Assembly (NCBI GenBank): GCA_035645275.1
Contig: DASQMX010000031.1
Span: forward strand, 434,001 to 498,000
DNA: 64,000 nucleotides
Source of the DNA: Paranoxybacillus sp035645275
Lineage (GTDB): Bacteria > Bacillota > Bacilli > Bacillales > Anoxybacillaceae
Direction: 5' to 3'
Positions 16,119 through 23,647 of this stretch are shown one piece after another; within the stretch, counting starts at the first letter, position 1, and each line of letters begins with the position of its first letter. Both the position numbers and the translations under genes were made by a program. The notes beneath the pieces were generated by a model. The model was not told the DNA's origin. It was given only the letters and a program-made list of their open reading frames with translations, and ran no database searches.

Positions 16119-16856
16119 ATGAAAGTTGATATTATTGGTGATATTCACGGTTGTTACGATGAATTTAAAGAATTGACAAAAAAACTTGGTTACGAGTGGA
16201 AAAATGATATTCCTGTTCATCCACAAGGACGAAAACTCGGTTTTGTTGGCGACTTAACCGACCGTGGTCCACAGTCGTTGAAAATGATTGAAACCGTATA
16301 TAGTCTTGTTAATAGCAAACTTGCTTACTATGTGCCGGGAAATCACTGCAATAAGCTGTATCGCTTTTTTTTAGGTCGAAATGTACAAATTGCTCACGGT
16401 CTTGAAACAACGGTGGCGGAATACGAATCTTTATCTTCTAATAAGCAAGCAGAAATTCGTAAAAAGTTTATGGAGTTGTACGAAAATGCGCCTCTCTATG
16501 AAGTTCTTGATCATGGAAAACTGGTTATCGCTCATGCGGGCATTCGCGCTGACTATATAGGAAGATATGACAAAAAAGTACAGACATTTGTGCTGTACGG
16601 GGATATTACCGGGGAAACGAACCCCGATGGCACCCCTGTCCGCCGCGATTGGGCAAAACATTATAAAGGACATGCTTGGATTATATATGGGCATACTCCA
16701 GTAAAAGAACCGCGCATGGTGAATCGAACAGTAAACATTGACACAGGATGTGTTTTTGGCGGGAAGTTAACAGCGCTGCGCTATCCGGAAATGGAAACGG
16801 TGTCCGTTCCGTCTACCATGCCTTTCATACGCGAAAAATTTAGAGAGTTTGATTAA
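16119..16856 (+). CDS. prpE: Bis(5'-nucleosyl)-tetraphosphatase PrpE
   Basis: This 245-residue metallophosphoesterase has the motifs GDIHGCYDE, GDLTDRGPQS, GNH(C) and the later GHTPV segment, the standard PPP-family metal and substrate ligands. B. subtilis PrpE cleaves Ap4A asymmetrically and also affects germination. ATG 16119 follows GGTGAGAT. An upstream in-frame TTG at 16101 would place the binding site inside the coding region. The gene stands alone, with a GC-rich hairpin and a large palindromic repeat downstream. Confidence 0.9.
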   Translation: MKVDIIGDIHGCYDEFKELTKKLGYEWKNDIPVHPQGRKLGFVGDLTDRGPQSLKMIETVYSLVNSKLAYYVPGNHCNKLYRFFLGRNVQIAHGLETTVAEYESLSSNKQAEIRKKFMELYENAPLYEVLDHGKLVIAHAGIRADYIGRYDKKVQTFVLYGDITGETNPDGTPVRRDWAKHYKGHAWIIYGHTPVKEPRMVNRTVNIDTGCVFGGKLTALRYPEMETVSVPSTMPFIREKFREFD

Positions 16857-16862
16857 CATAAA

Positions 16863-16889
16863 AAGGGGCTGCTCCATAAGCGCAGCCCT
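16863..16889 (+). terminator. GC-rich hairpin after prpE
   Basis: GGGGCTGC/GCAGCCC stem with a 9-nt loop. No strong T run follows, so termination may be weak. Confidence 0.45.
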
Positions 16890-16893
16890 AATC

Positions 16894-17085
16894 CATGAGT
16901 GTTGATTATCTATTATTTATAACTATTTTCTCAGTGATTCACGCTTTTCTGCCGTAATACCCGAACGAGAACGCCGGCGGACAAATCCATTTGTTCGCAA
17001 AGCGTTCTCCATTCGGGTTAGGCATGCGCCCGCATGACCAGTCAGCTAAGCGTTTTGCTTAGCTGACTTCGGCAGAAAAGCTACT
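16894..17085. repeat. Long palindromic element, complete copy
   Basis: This stretch between prpE and yjbO has no gene. It holds nested arms: GCTTTTCTGCCG (from about 16943) with CGGCAGAAAAGC (near 17080), GAGAACGC with GCGTTCTC, and a separate hairpin GTCAGCTAAGC/GCTTAGCTGAC. The first 73 bases (16894-16966) recur almost unchanged at 30921-30993. Confidence 0.75.
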
Positions 17086-17155
17086 TAAATAAACTCGCTT
17101 TATCTAGATTTTATTGGTTAAGCAACACACCTGTATACTAATTATGTTGTGAAGT

Positions 17156-18070
17156 CTAGCTCTTTTCCTTTGGATCAGCCTCTTGTTCAATTAGTCGTTT
17201 CATATCATCCGGAAGATCGGATTGAAAGCAATATTCTTTCTTTACAAACGGATGAAAAAACGAAAGCTCTTTGCTGTGTAATGCTTGACGTGATAATTTT
17301 TCCCTGCTTCCGCCATATAGCTCATCACCGACAAGCGGATGGCCAATATGGCTCATATGAACACGAATTTGATGTGTTCGTCCCGTTTCTAACTGCAATG
17401 AAACATGCGTGTAATGTTGCATTCGCTTTATCACTTGAAAGTGAGTCACTGCTCTTTGGCCGTCTTCGCGCACTTCCCTCTCAATAATGCTATCACTTTT
17501 GCGGCCGATCGGTGCATCAATCGTTCCTTTATCTTGACTTAGCCGGCCATGACAAACCGCTTCATACCGCCGTTTAATTTGTCCCTGCTTTTGTAATTCT
17601 GACAGCAGATGATGGACATGACGGTGTTTAGCAACTAGCAATAACCCTGAGGTATCGCGGTCAAGTCGTGTAACCACGTGGATGGTTGTTGGCAACTGTT
17701 GTTGATCATAATAATACAGCAAAGCATTTGCCAATGTTCCCGTTGGATGCTCTCGCGAAGGAATGGTAGACATAAACGGCGGCTTGTTTACGACAAGCAA
17801 ATAGTCGTCTTCATAAACGATAGAAAGAGGGAGAGGCTGCGGAACCATGTCGGCACTGCGCTGTTCTGGCGGAAAATGCACCTCAAGCACCTCTCCCGCC
17901 TGCAGTACATGACGAACGGTGACAAACTTGCCATTCACATAAATACCGCCTCCGTGAAACTTAATATCTGTCAACGCGGTTCGCGAGATGTGTTGCTCCT
18001 TTAAAAACTCACGGACAAGCTTCCCCTCATCTTTTTCAGTAATATTCCAAGTTAAAACAAACGACTTCAA
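17156..18070 (-). CDS. yjbO: RluA-family pseudouridine synthase (YjbO)
   Basis: This 304-residue RNA pseudouridine synthase has an N-terminal S4-like part (residues 15-60, REFLKEQHISRTALTDIKFHG). The catalytic domain carries the RluA signature VTRLDRDTSGLLLVAK, whose Asp is the catalytic residue, and LETGRTHQIRVHMSHIGHP. The start is TTG 18070, with AAAGG and AGGAAG nearby. It is the last gene of yjbL-sasB-nadK-yjbO and matches B. subtilis YjbO by position. The RNA target cannot be told from sequence; RluD-like 23S modification is possible. Confidence 0.9.
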   Translation of the reverse strand: MKSFVLTWNITEKDEGKLVREFLKEQHISRTALTDIKFHGGGIYVNGKFVTVRHVLQAGEVLEVHFPPEQRSADMVPQPLPLSIVYEDDYLLVVNKPPFMSTIPSREHPTGTLANALLYYYDQQQLPTTIHVVTRLDRDTSGLLLVAKHRHVHHLLSELQKQGQIKRRYEAVCHGRLSQDKGTIDAPIGRKSDSIIEREVREDGQRAVTHFQVIKRMQHYTHVSLQLETGRTHQIRVHMSHIGHPLVGDELYGGSREKLSRQALHSKELSFFHPFVKKEYCFQSDLPDDMKRLIEQEADPKEKS

Positions 18071-18091
18071 CTTCCTAGTCCTTTCTATTTT

Positions 18092-18886
18092 TTAATCAGA
18101 AATAAACGAATCACGAACGCGCTTCCAAAACGGAAACGGCCGAAAGCGAGCAAAACGAATTTTTTCATTGGCAACACGGCATTGAATCGATTTCACATCT
18201 TTATGAAGTAAAGATAAATGATCAACCGTGATTTGAAAGTCCACATCGTTGACCGGCTTCAATAAACACGTGTGATGAGCTGGAAGCACAAGTGGCGAGC
18301 CGATGGTTCGAAACACACGATTGTTAATCGATGCCATTTCAGCTACTTGAATCGCCTGCAAAGACGGATGCAAAATCGCCCCGCCTAACGCTTTATTATA
18401 AGCAGTACTTCCGGATGGTGTAGAAATGCAAAGACCATCGCCGCGGAACGTCTCAAATAAATCCCCTTTAATTTCGACGTCCATCACAAGCGTGCCGCTC
18501 ACGCTTTTTACTGTACATTCATTCAAGGCAAGATATCTTGCTTCTTTTCCCCCGTTATTATAGCGAATAATCACCTCTAACAACGGATACTCTACGACTT
18601 GATAAGGAGTTTTCGCAATTGCAATGACCAGCTTTTCAATTTCGTCAGGCACCCAATCAGCATAAAAACCGAGATGGCCTGTATGTACGCCGATAAACGC
18701 CGTTTTATCGAGGCGGCTGCGGTAGCGGTGAAATGCATAAAGAAGCGTCCCGTCTCCGCCGACAGAAATAACAAGATCAGGCTGATCTTCATCATATTCC
18801 AGTTCAAAATCTAACAAATACGTTTTCATTTTTTGCATTAACGTATTCGACGTCGCGTCTCCTTTAGATGTGATGGCAAATTTCAT
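18092..18886 (-). CDS. nadK: NAD kinase
   Basis: Phosphorylates NAD+ to NADP+. About 264 residues, with the ATP-NAD kinase motif VISVGGDGTLL near residue 40 and the NAD-contacting segments ALNECTVK and DGLCISTPSGSTAYNKALGG. ATG 18886 (MKFAITSKGD) is preferred because it follows AAGGGATGGG and matches the start of B. subtilis NadF; in-frame ATGs up to 18913 lie upstream of that site. It is 23 bp downstream of sasB and 21 bp upstream of yjbO, so one transcript is likely. Confidence 0.95.
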   Translation of the reverse strand: MKFAITSKGDATSNTLMQKMKTYLLDFELEYDEDQPDLVISVGGDGTLLYAFHRYRSRLDKTAFIGVHTGHLGFYADWVPDEIEKLVIAIAKTPYQVVEYPLLEVIIRYNNGGKEARYLALNECTVKSVSGTLVMDVEIKGDLFETFRGDGLCISTPSGSTAYNKALGGAILHPSLQAIQVAEMASINNRVFRTIGSPLVLPAHHTCLLKPVNDVDFQITVDHLSLLHKDVKSIQCRVANEKIRFARFRPFPFWKRVRDSFISD

Positions 18887-18909
18887 TTTCCCATCCCTTT
18901 TCATCCTCA

Positions 18910-19545
18910 TCAATCCTCTTGTTTAGCTTCTTGTTTTCGTGAAAACACAGCTTGTGCTTCTTGAATTTCAAAACGAATCTTTGACATTTCCTCATCGAGA
19001 AGATAGGCTGCTTCCGCCGCACGCTGCAGACGCAGCTTAATGTCTTCCGGAAAGCGACCGCTATATTTATAGTTTAAAGAGTGCTCAATTGTTGCCCAAA
19101 AATTCATCGCGAGTGTCCGGATTTGAATCTCAACTAAAATTTTTTTCTCGCCATGAATCGTTTGCACAGGGTAACGAATCACTACATGATACGAGCGATA
19201 ACCGCTTTCTTTCTTTTGCGTAATATAATCCCGCTCTTCAACGATTTCAAAATCGTTTCGCTTTCGCAACAGCTCTACAACCGTCTTGATGTCATCAACA
19301 AATTGGCACATCATTCTTAGGCCCGCAATATCTTGCATTTGTTCTTCCAGTTTATCAAGCGGAATGTTTTTCTTTTGGGCTTTATCAAGAATGCTTGCAA
19401 CCGGCTTCACTCTTCCGGTCACAAATTCAATCGGTGAATGAACACCTTGCATTTCAAACTGTGCCCGCATTCCTTTCAACTTTACTTTTAATTCCTCTAC
19501 CGCTTGTTTGTAAGGGGCTAAAAATAAATCCCAATGTTTCGTCAT
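18910..19545 (-). CDS. sasB: Small alarmone synthetase SasB (RelQ, YjbM)
   Basis: Makes (p)ppGpp from ATP and GDP/GTP. The 211-residue single-domain synthetase lacks hydrolase and regulatory domains. Conserved segments are GRVKPVASILDKA, AGLRMMCQFVDDI, SGYRSYHVVIRYP and VEIQIRTLAMNFWATIEHSLNYKY. ATG 19545 follows GGTGGTGG; an upstream in-frame start at 19569 is less likely. RelQ-type enzymes form tetramers and are activated by pppGpp. The gene follows yjbL by 25 bp in the conserved operon that also encodes NAD kinase. Confidence 0.94.
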   Translation of the reverse strand: MTKHWDLFLAPYKQAVEELKVKLKGMRAQFEMQGVHSPIEFVTGRVKPVASILDKAQKKNIPLDKLEEQMQDIAGLRMMCQFVDDIKTVVELLRKRNDFEIVEERDYITQKKESGYRSYHVVIRYPVQTIHGEKKILVEIQIRTLAMNFWATIEHSLNYKYSGRFPEDIKLRLQRAAEAAYLLDEEMSKIRFEIQEAQAVFSRKQEAKQED

Positions 19546-19570
19546 GCAACCACCACCAACCATAAACAAG

Positions 19571-19945
19571 TTATCTAAGAAATACTTCTTTTACTGCTTT
19601 CTCCATCTCTTCTCCATAATTCGCATTGCCATCAATGTTTTCGATTAAGTATGTTAATTCATCTGCCATTCCTGTAAGTTCTAGCAATACGGTTTCATTT
19701 TGCAGAAAAACAGGCAGATGAGCTTTCAGTGCTTCGTTTAACTCTGTCCAGAAAGGCTTTGGAATCGAAATGTAAATAAACTCATTATCTACTTCAATGA
19801 TATATACAAACGCTAGCTCATCCGAATCAACTAACATATAGTTTTTCGCCTTCGCACCTTCCAGTGAAAAAGAGTGCGGTGCAGGGAATAATAGCAGTTT
19901 GTTATGTTGTCTTTCTGTTTTCTCAATCGTTATCTTTTTCCTCAT
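19571..19945 (-). CDS. yjbL: UPF0738 family protein YjbL
   Basis: This 124-residue soluble protein is mixed alpha/beta. It has a basic N terminus (MRKKITIEKTERQ), a central VYIIEVDNEFIYISIPKPFW segment and an acidic C-terminal helix. Its function is unknown. Position and orientation match B. subtilis yjbL, divergent from yjbK and upstream of the sasB gene, and the size agrees with UPF0738. It is first in the four-gene minus-strand operon. Confidence 0.78.
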   Translation of the reverse strand: MRKKITIEKTERQHNKLLLFPAPHSFSLEGAKAKNYMLVDSDELAFVYIIEVDNEFIYISIPKPFWTELNEALKAHLPVFLQNETVLLELTGMADELTYLIENIDGNANYGEEMEKAVKEVFLR

Positions 19946-20070
19946 AACTATCTCCTTCCACTAAACAATCCATATCTATTTTACCACATTACTTCTATGC
20001 ACAATAAACCATTGATATTCATTCATGAACATTACATAATAATTGTATAAAGCAGGAGAGGACGAAAGTA

Positions 20071-20661
20071 ATGATGCAGGAATTAGAAATTGAATTTAAA
20101 AATTTGCTTACAAAAGAAGAATTTTTGACACTTAAAGAAGCGTTCCAAGTCTCTGATGAAGAGTTTATTTATCAAGAAAATCACTATTTTGATACGCAGC
20201 AATTTTCCTTAAAAGAAAAAGGCGCTGCTTTACGCATTCGTGTAAAAAATGGGGTTTATACATTAACATTAAAGCAGCCTCACAAAGAAGGACTGCTGGA
20301 AACACATGAAGTTCTTACAAAGGAAAAAGCTCATTCTCTTCTTCATGGACAAGCTATGCTGAAGGGAGAAGTGCGCGAGATCATAAAAGCTTTAGGAATT
20401 GAACCCGAACAAATTCAATATTTCGGCACCCTTTCCACCTATCGTGCTCAGTTCGACTATAAAGGTGGTATTCTCGTGCTTGACCATAGCCATTATTTAC
20501 AAACGGATGACTATGAAATCGAATATGAAACAACTAATTTTGCTTTTGGAAAACAAGTTTTTGAAGAATTACTGCGTTCATTTAACATTCCGATTCGAAA
20601 AACCGATAATAAAATTAAGCGGTTTTATTTAAAAAAATATCAAATTGAGGGAGAACAATGA
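20071..20661 (+). CDS. yjbK: CYTH-domain phosphatase-like protein YjbK
   Basis: This 196-residue protein has the N-terminal family signature ELEIEFKNLLT (the ExExK motif) and further strands of charged residues (ALRIRVKNGVYTLTLKQP) that line the CYTH tunnel, where triphosphates bind with divalent metal. Members include triphosphatases and adenylate cyclases; the B. subtilis function is unsettled. ATG 20071 follows CAGGAGAGG. The end overlaps the yjbJ start by 4 bp. It lies opposite the alarmone synthetase operon, so a role in nucleotide or polyphosphate turnover is conceivable. Confidence 0.9.
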   Translation: MMQELEIEFKNLLTKEEFLTLKEAFQVSDEEFIYQENHYFDTQQFSLKEKGAALRIRVKNGVYTLTLKQPHKEGLLETHEVLTKEKAHSLLHGQAMLKGEVREIIKALGIEPEQIQYFGTLSTYRAQFDYKGGILVLDHSHYLQTDDYEIEYETTNFAFGKQVFEELLRSFNIPIRKTDNKIKRFYLKKYQIEGEQ

Positions 20662-21278
20662 ACATTCAGCAAGTGAAGATGTTAATGGAGTTACAGGCGT
20701 TGCGCAGTTTTACACCAAATTCAACGAAACCAAACGATACAAGTGAACTATTTTCTTTCCAAACTTTTTTGGCAGAGATGTTAAACCGTGAGCTAAAAAC
20801 TGCGAATTCACCAGAAGAAGCACCAACTGTAAATAAAACAACGACAACGACAACGACAACGGCGCCGACTTCTCTTCCCAAATTGAAAACTGACACCATA
20901 CGCGAAGATATTGAAGCGATTATTCATCAAGCAGCAGAAAAATATCATATTGATTCTCGCTTAATTAAAGCCGTCATTCAACACGAATCGAACTTTAATC
21001 CATATGCACAGAGCCGCGCTGGCGCCGCTGGATTAATGCAGCTAATGCCGAGTACAGCAAAAATGTTAGGTGTTAATAATATTTTTGACCCCGTTGAAAA
21101 TATTGAAGGAGGAACAAAATATTTAAGAAACTTGCTAAACCGCTATAATGGAAATATCGCACTTGCCCTTGCTGCTTACAATGCAGGCCCTGGAAACGTC
21201 GATAAATATGGTGGAATCCCTCCGTTTAAAGAAACGCAAGCGTATGTGAAAAAGGTGATGGACACATACTATTCATAA
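20658..21278 (+). CDS. yjbJ: Lytic transglycosylase-like protein YjbJ (SLT domain)
   Basis: A 206-residue protein. Residues 1-50 are variable, 58-72 form a Thr/Pro linker with eight consecutive threonines encoded by an ACAACG-type microsatellite, and the C-terminal half is an SLT goose-lysozyme-type domain. The catalytic Glu lies in AVIQHESNFNPYAQS near residue 115, followed by GAAGLMQLMPSTA and LALAAYNAGPGNV. There is no clear signal peptide, so how it reaches the wall is unclear. It is coupled to yjbK by an ATGA overlap, and a terminator follows. It should cleave peptidoglycan glycan strands. Confidence 0.9.
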   Translation: MNIQQVKMLMELQALRSFTPNSTKPNDTSELFSFQTFLAEMLNRELKTANSPEEAPTVNKTTTTTTTTAPTSLPKLKTDTIREDIEAIIHQAAEKYHIDSRLIKAVIQHESNFNPYAQSRAGAAGLMQLMPSTAKMLGVNNIFDPVENIEGGTKYLRNLLNRYNGNIALALAAYNAGPGNVDKYGGIPPFKETQAYVKKVMDTYYS

Positions 21279-21281
21279 ACA

Positions 21282-21319
21282 AAACCCGCTATTTCGATTG
21301 AAGGCGGGTTTTCTTTTTT
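21282..21319 (+). terminator. Terminator of yjbK-yjbJ
   Basis: AACCCGC/GCGGGTT stem followed by TTCTTTTTTT, just after yjbJ. Confidence 0.85.
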
Positions 21320-21330
21320 TGTCTAACCGC

Positions 21331-21587
21331 CTTCGCTTTTCTTTTTGTCTAGCTCCGGTGGCTAGCTCTCTTCTGCCAAATAACCTTCGCCTTGGAAGTG
21401 TCAAGCACTTCTGCAGGCGAAGAACATTTGGCTTCGAGAGCCAAGCAAGCCACCTTCGCTTTTCTTTTTGTCTAGCTCCGGCGGCTATCCCCTCGCGATG
21501 CTTCGGCCCCGCTGTGGCGACGACAGCCTCCTCGCGGGTCCTCCAGCGCGTTTCGGGGATAAGCGAGCCGCCTTCGCTTTTCTTTTT
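21331..21587. repeat. Two-unit modular hairpin repeat cluster (classes C and B)
   Basis: Class C at about 21356-21453 and class B at about 21480-21572, each followed by the TTCGCTTTTCTTTTTGTCTAGC linker or its start. Class B is nearly identical to 561-653. An open frame through this stretch is a product of the repeat. It fills the gap between yjbJ and yjbI. Confidence 0.85.
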
Positions 21588-21669
21588 TGAGACGCTTTAT
21601 TTGAGATAAACCATTATGATTGTTAAAATAGCAGTACGTAATACTTATTTCCTAAAGGAGTTTTGGAAC

Positions 21670-22080
21670 ATGTCAAAGCAATTCGAGACCCCTTATGAAG
21701 CGATTGGCGGAGAAGAAATGATTTCAAAGCTTGTTGAAGCTTTTTATAAACGTGTAGCAAAACATCCCGATTTAGCGCCAATTTTCCCGAAAGACTTAAC
21801 GGAAACAGCGAGAAAACAGAAACAATTTTTAACACAATATTTAGGCGGTCCACCCCTCTATACGGAAGAACATGGCCATCCAATGCTGCGAGCTCGCCAT
21901 TTACCGTTCGAAATTACACCTACACGAGCAAAAGCATGGCTTTCTTGTATGAGCGAAGCCATGGATGAGGTTGGCTTATCTGGACCCATACGTGAAGAGT
22001 TTTTTCAACGTCTCGTTTTAACAGCTCATCATATGATTAATACACCAGACAATTCTACAGAGAAAGGAGTATTCACTTGA
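21670..22080 (+). CDS. yjbI: Truncated haemoglobin YjbI
   Basis: A 136-residue group II truncated globin. The start MSKQFETPYEAIGGEEMISKLVEAFY and the segment GGPPLYTEEHGHPMLRARHLPFEITP are typical; the proximal haem-ligand His is in the latter (HLPFEI). ATG 21670 follows AAAGGAG; an open frame reaching back to 21616 lacks a site. The stop overlaps the spxH start (TTGA). In many Firmicutes yjbI precedes yjbH, linking a haem protein to the Spx adaptor. A role in peroxide or oxygen chemistry is inferred from the family. Confidence 0.93.
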   Translation: MSKQFETPYEAIGGEEMISKLVEAFYKRVAKHPDLAPIFPKDLTETARKQKQFLTQYLGGPPLYTEEHGHPMLRARHLPFEITPTRAKAWLSCMSEAMDEVGLSGPIREEFFQRLVLTAHHMINTPDNSTEKGVFT

Positions 22081-22976
22081 GCGACAAGTTAGCTGGGAAA
22101 AAGACAAACACTTGGCTAACTTCCCAGCATTGCCAAAGCGAGAAAAAACCTTTAGAAATTTATTTATTTATCGATCCGTTATGTCCTGAATGCTGGGCGC
22201 TTGAGCCAATCATTAAAAAACTGTTTATTGAATACGGGCGCTATTTTACTCTCAGATATGTATTAAGCGGAAAATTAGCAACGTTAAATATAACGAAAAA
22301 GCAAAAATTTGAAACTATTGCACAAACATGGGAGCGAACGACAAGCCGCTCCAGAATGTCCTGTGACAGAAGTTTATCGTTTGAAAATCCAATTTCTACT
22401 CCTTACGCTGCCTCTATTGCTATTAAAGCAGCAGAGCTACAAGGGCGGCGCGCAGGAATCCGGTTTTTACGAAAGTTACAGGAAATCCTTTTTTTAGAAA
22501 AACAAGATATTTCTAATCCAGCGATATTAATTGAATGTGCCAAAAGCGTTCAGCTCGATGTGGATGAATTTATAAAAGACCTTTACTCAAATAGTGCAGC
22601 TAAAGCGTTTCAATGTGACTTAAAAATTACTTCAGAAATGGATGTTCATGAAATTCCATCACTTGTTTTCTTCAACGAAAATATTGAAGAAGAAGGAATA
22701 AAAATTTCCGGCTGTTATCCTTATGAAATCTATGTAGAGCTTATGCATGAAATGCTCGGATTTCCGCCTGAACCAGCTCCTCCACCACCATTGGAGTCAT
22801 TTTTAAGTTATTTTAGCTTTGTTGCTACAAAAGAAGTCGCGGTTGTCTATAATATGACGCCAAATGAAGTCGAAAGAGAAATGAAAAAATTGCAGTTAAA
22901 ACAAAAAGTAGAAAAAGTTCCTGTGAAATATGGGACATTTTGGCGATATATCTCCTGTACGGAACAAATGAGATAA
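22077..22976 (+). CDS. spxH: ClpXP adaptor protein SpxH (YjbH)
   Basis: A 299-residue DsbA-like thioredoxin-fold protein that delivers Spx to ClpXP. The CPEC motif lies at about residues 36-39 (LFIDPLCPECWALEPI). A later segment, DVHEIPSLVFFNE, holds the cis-Pro of the thioredoxin fold. The start is TTG 22077 overlapping the yjbI stop, with AAAGGAG at the right distance. Spx (30.2-30.6 kb) and MecA (28.6-29.3 kb) are encoded close by, so both adaptors and a main substrate of Clp proteolysis cluster here. A strong terminator follows. Confidence 0.93.
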   Translation: MSDKLAGKKTNTWLTSQHCQSEKKPLEIYLFIDPLCPECWALEPIIKKLFIEYGRYFTLRYVLSGKLATLNITKKQKFETIAQTWERTTSRSRMSCDRSLSFENPISTPYAASIAIKAAELQGRRAGIRFLRKLQEILFLEKQDISNPAILIECAKSVQLDVDEFIKDLYSNSAAKAFQCDLKITSEMDVHEIPSLVFFNENIEEEGIKISGCYPYEIYVELMHEMLGFPPEPAPPPPLESFLSYFSFVATKEVAVVYNMTPNEVEREMKKLQLKQKVEKVPVKYGTFWRYISCTEQMR

Positions 22977-22978
22977 AG

Positions 22979-23010
22979 AAAAAGACTCGGCATTCGCCGA
23001 GTCTTTTTCG
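22979..23010 (+). terminator. Terminator of yjbI-spxH
   Basis: AAAAAGACTCGGC/GCCGAGTCTTTTT perfect stem with a 4-5 nt loop. Confidence 0.9.
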
Positions 23011-23362
23011 CGTCATCAAGACAACAAAGGGGATGGGAGAAATTTTTCACGGTCAAACAAAGGGGTATAAGTTTGTTTGTGATTTCATTCACGCTATTAT
23101 AATAGCAAATCTTGTCGAGTTTTGACAATAACTTTGTGTTATTGTTCACATTTTTGTCATAATTCAACGAAGTTATTGATTAATGAACCTCTCTCACCTA
23201 CACTTCCCTTAGAGGTGGGAGACTTCTCGGTGAACATGTTAAATAACAACATATTTAAACTTTGACCACCATCGTTGTAACCTCATCTCCAAGTTATCAT
23301 GAATGAATTTTGTTAACCATCATATAGTTAAAATAAGAATGAGGACCATTTTGGAGGGGATT
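23011..23362. other. Gene-free stretch with one hairpin
   Basis: No convincing gene is seen in these 350 bases. A hairpin at about 23190-23220 (CTCACCT with AGGTGGGAG) precedes AGACTTCTCGGTGAA. That resembles the subterminal hairpins of IS200/IS605-type elements, but no transposase or opposite end is visible. Confidence 0.35.
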
Positions 23363-23548
23363 ATGAAAAAATTTGCGCTCTTTTTTGGAATATTAATGAC
23401 GATTGTTTCTTTATTTTTCTATTTATTAGGACTTATGAATCTTGTCCCGCTCTTTATTACAGCACCTCTATTATTTTTCTCCATTCTCTTTACATTATGG
23501 ATATTAAATAATCGAAATCGCTTTAACGGATTTAAACAAAGAGGCTGA
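23363..23548 (+). CDS. Small two-helix membrane protein, unknown
   Basis: This 61-residue protein consists almost entirely of two hydrophobic segments (ALFFGILMTIVSLFFYLLGL and PLFITAPLLFFSILFTLWIL) with a basic C-terminal tail. ATG 23363 follows GGAGGGG, which favours it over an upstream in-frame ATG at 23303. It lies between spxH and the convergent pepF gene and stops next to a degenerate palindromic element. No family is recognised. Confidence 0.6.
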   Translation: MKKFALFFGILMTIVSLFFYLLGLMNLVPLFITAPLLFFSILFTLWILNNRNRFNGFKQRG

Positions 23549-23637
23549 CCCTAAATAAAAGTGCCACTCCCCGCAACCGTAAAACAACTATATTGTAGGT
23601 TGCCCGTGAGGTCAGACACTGATGGGGTCAGCCCTTT
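23539..23637. repeat. Degenerate copy of the 118-bp palindromic element
   Basis: Ends GAGGCTGACCC and GGGGTCAGCCC are complementary, with an internal GTGAGGTCAGAC as in the full copies. The usual TGTCTCA outer arm is missing and the centre has diverged. It overlaps the last codons of the 61-residue gene and ends 11 bases from the pepF stop. Confidence 0.6.
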
Positions 23638-23647
23638 TTACTTTTGC

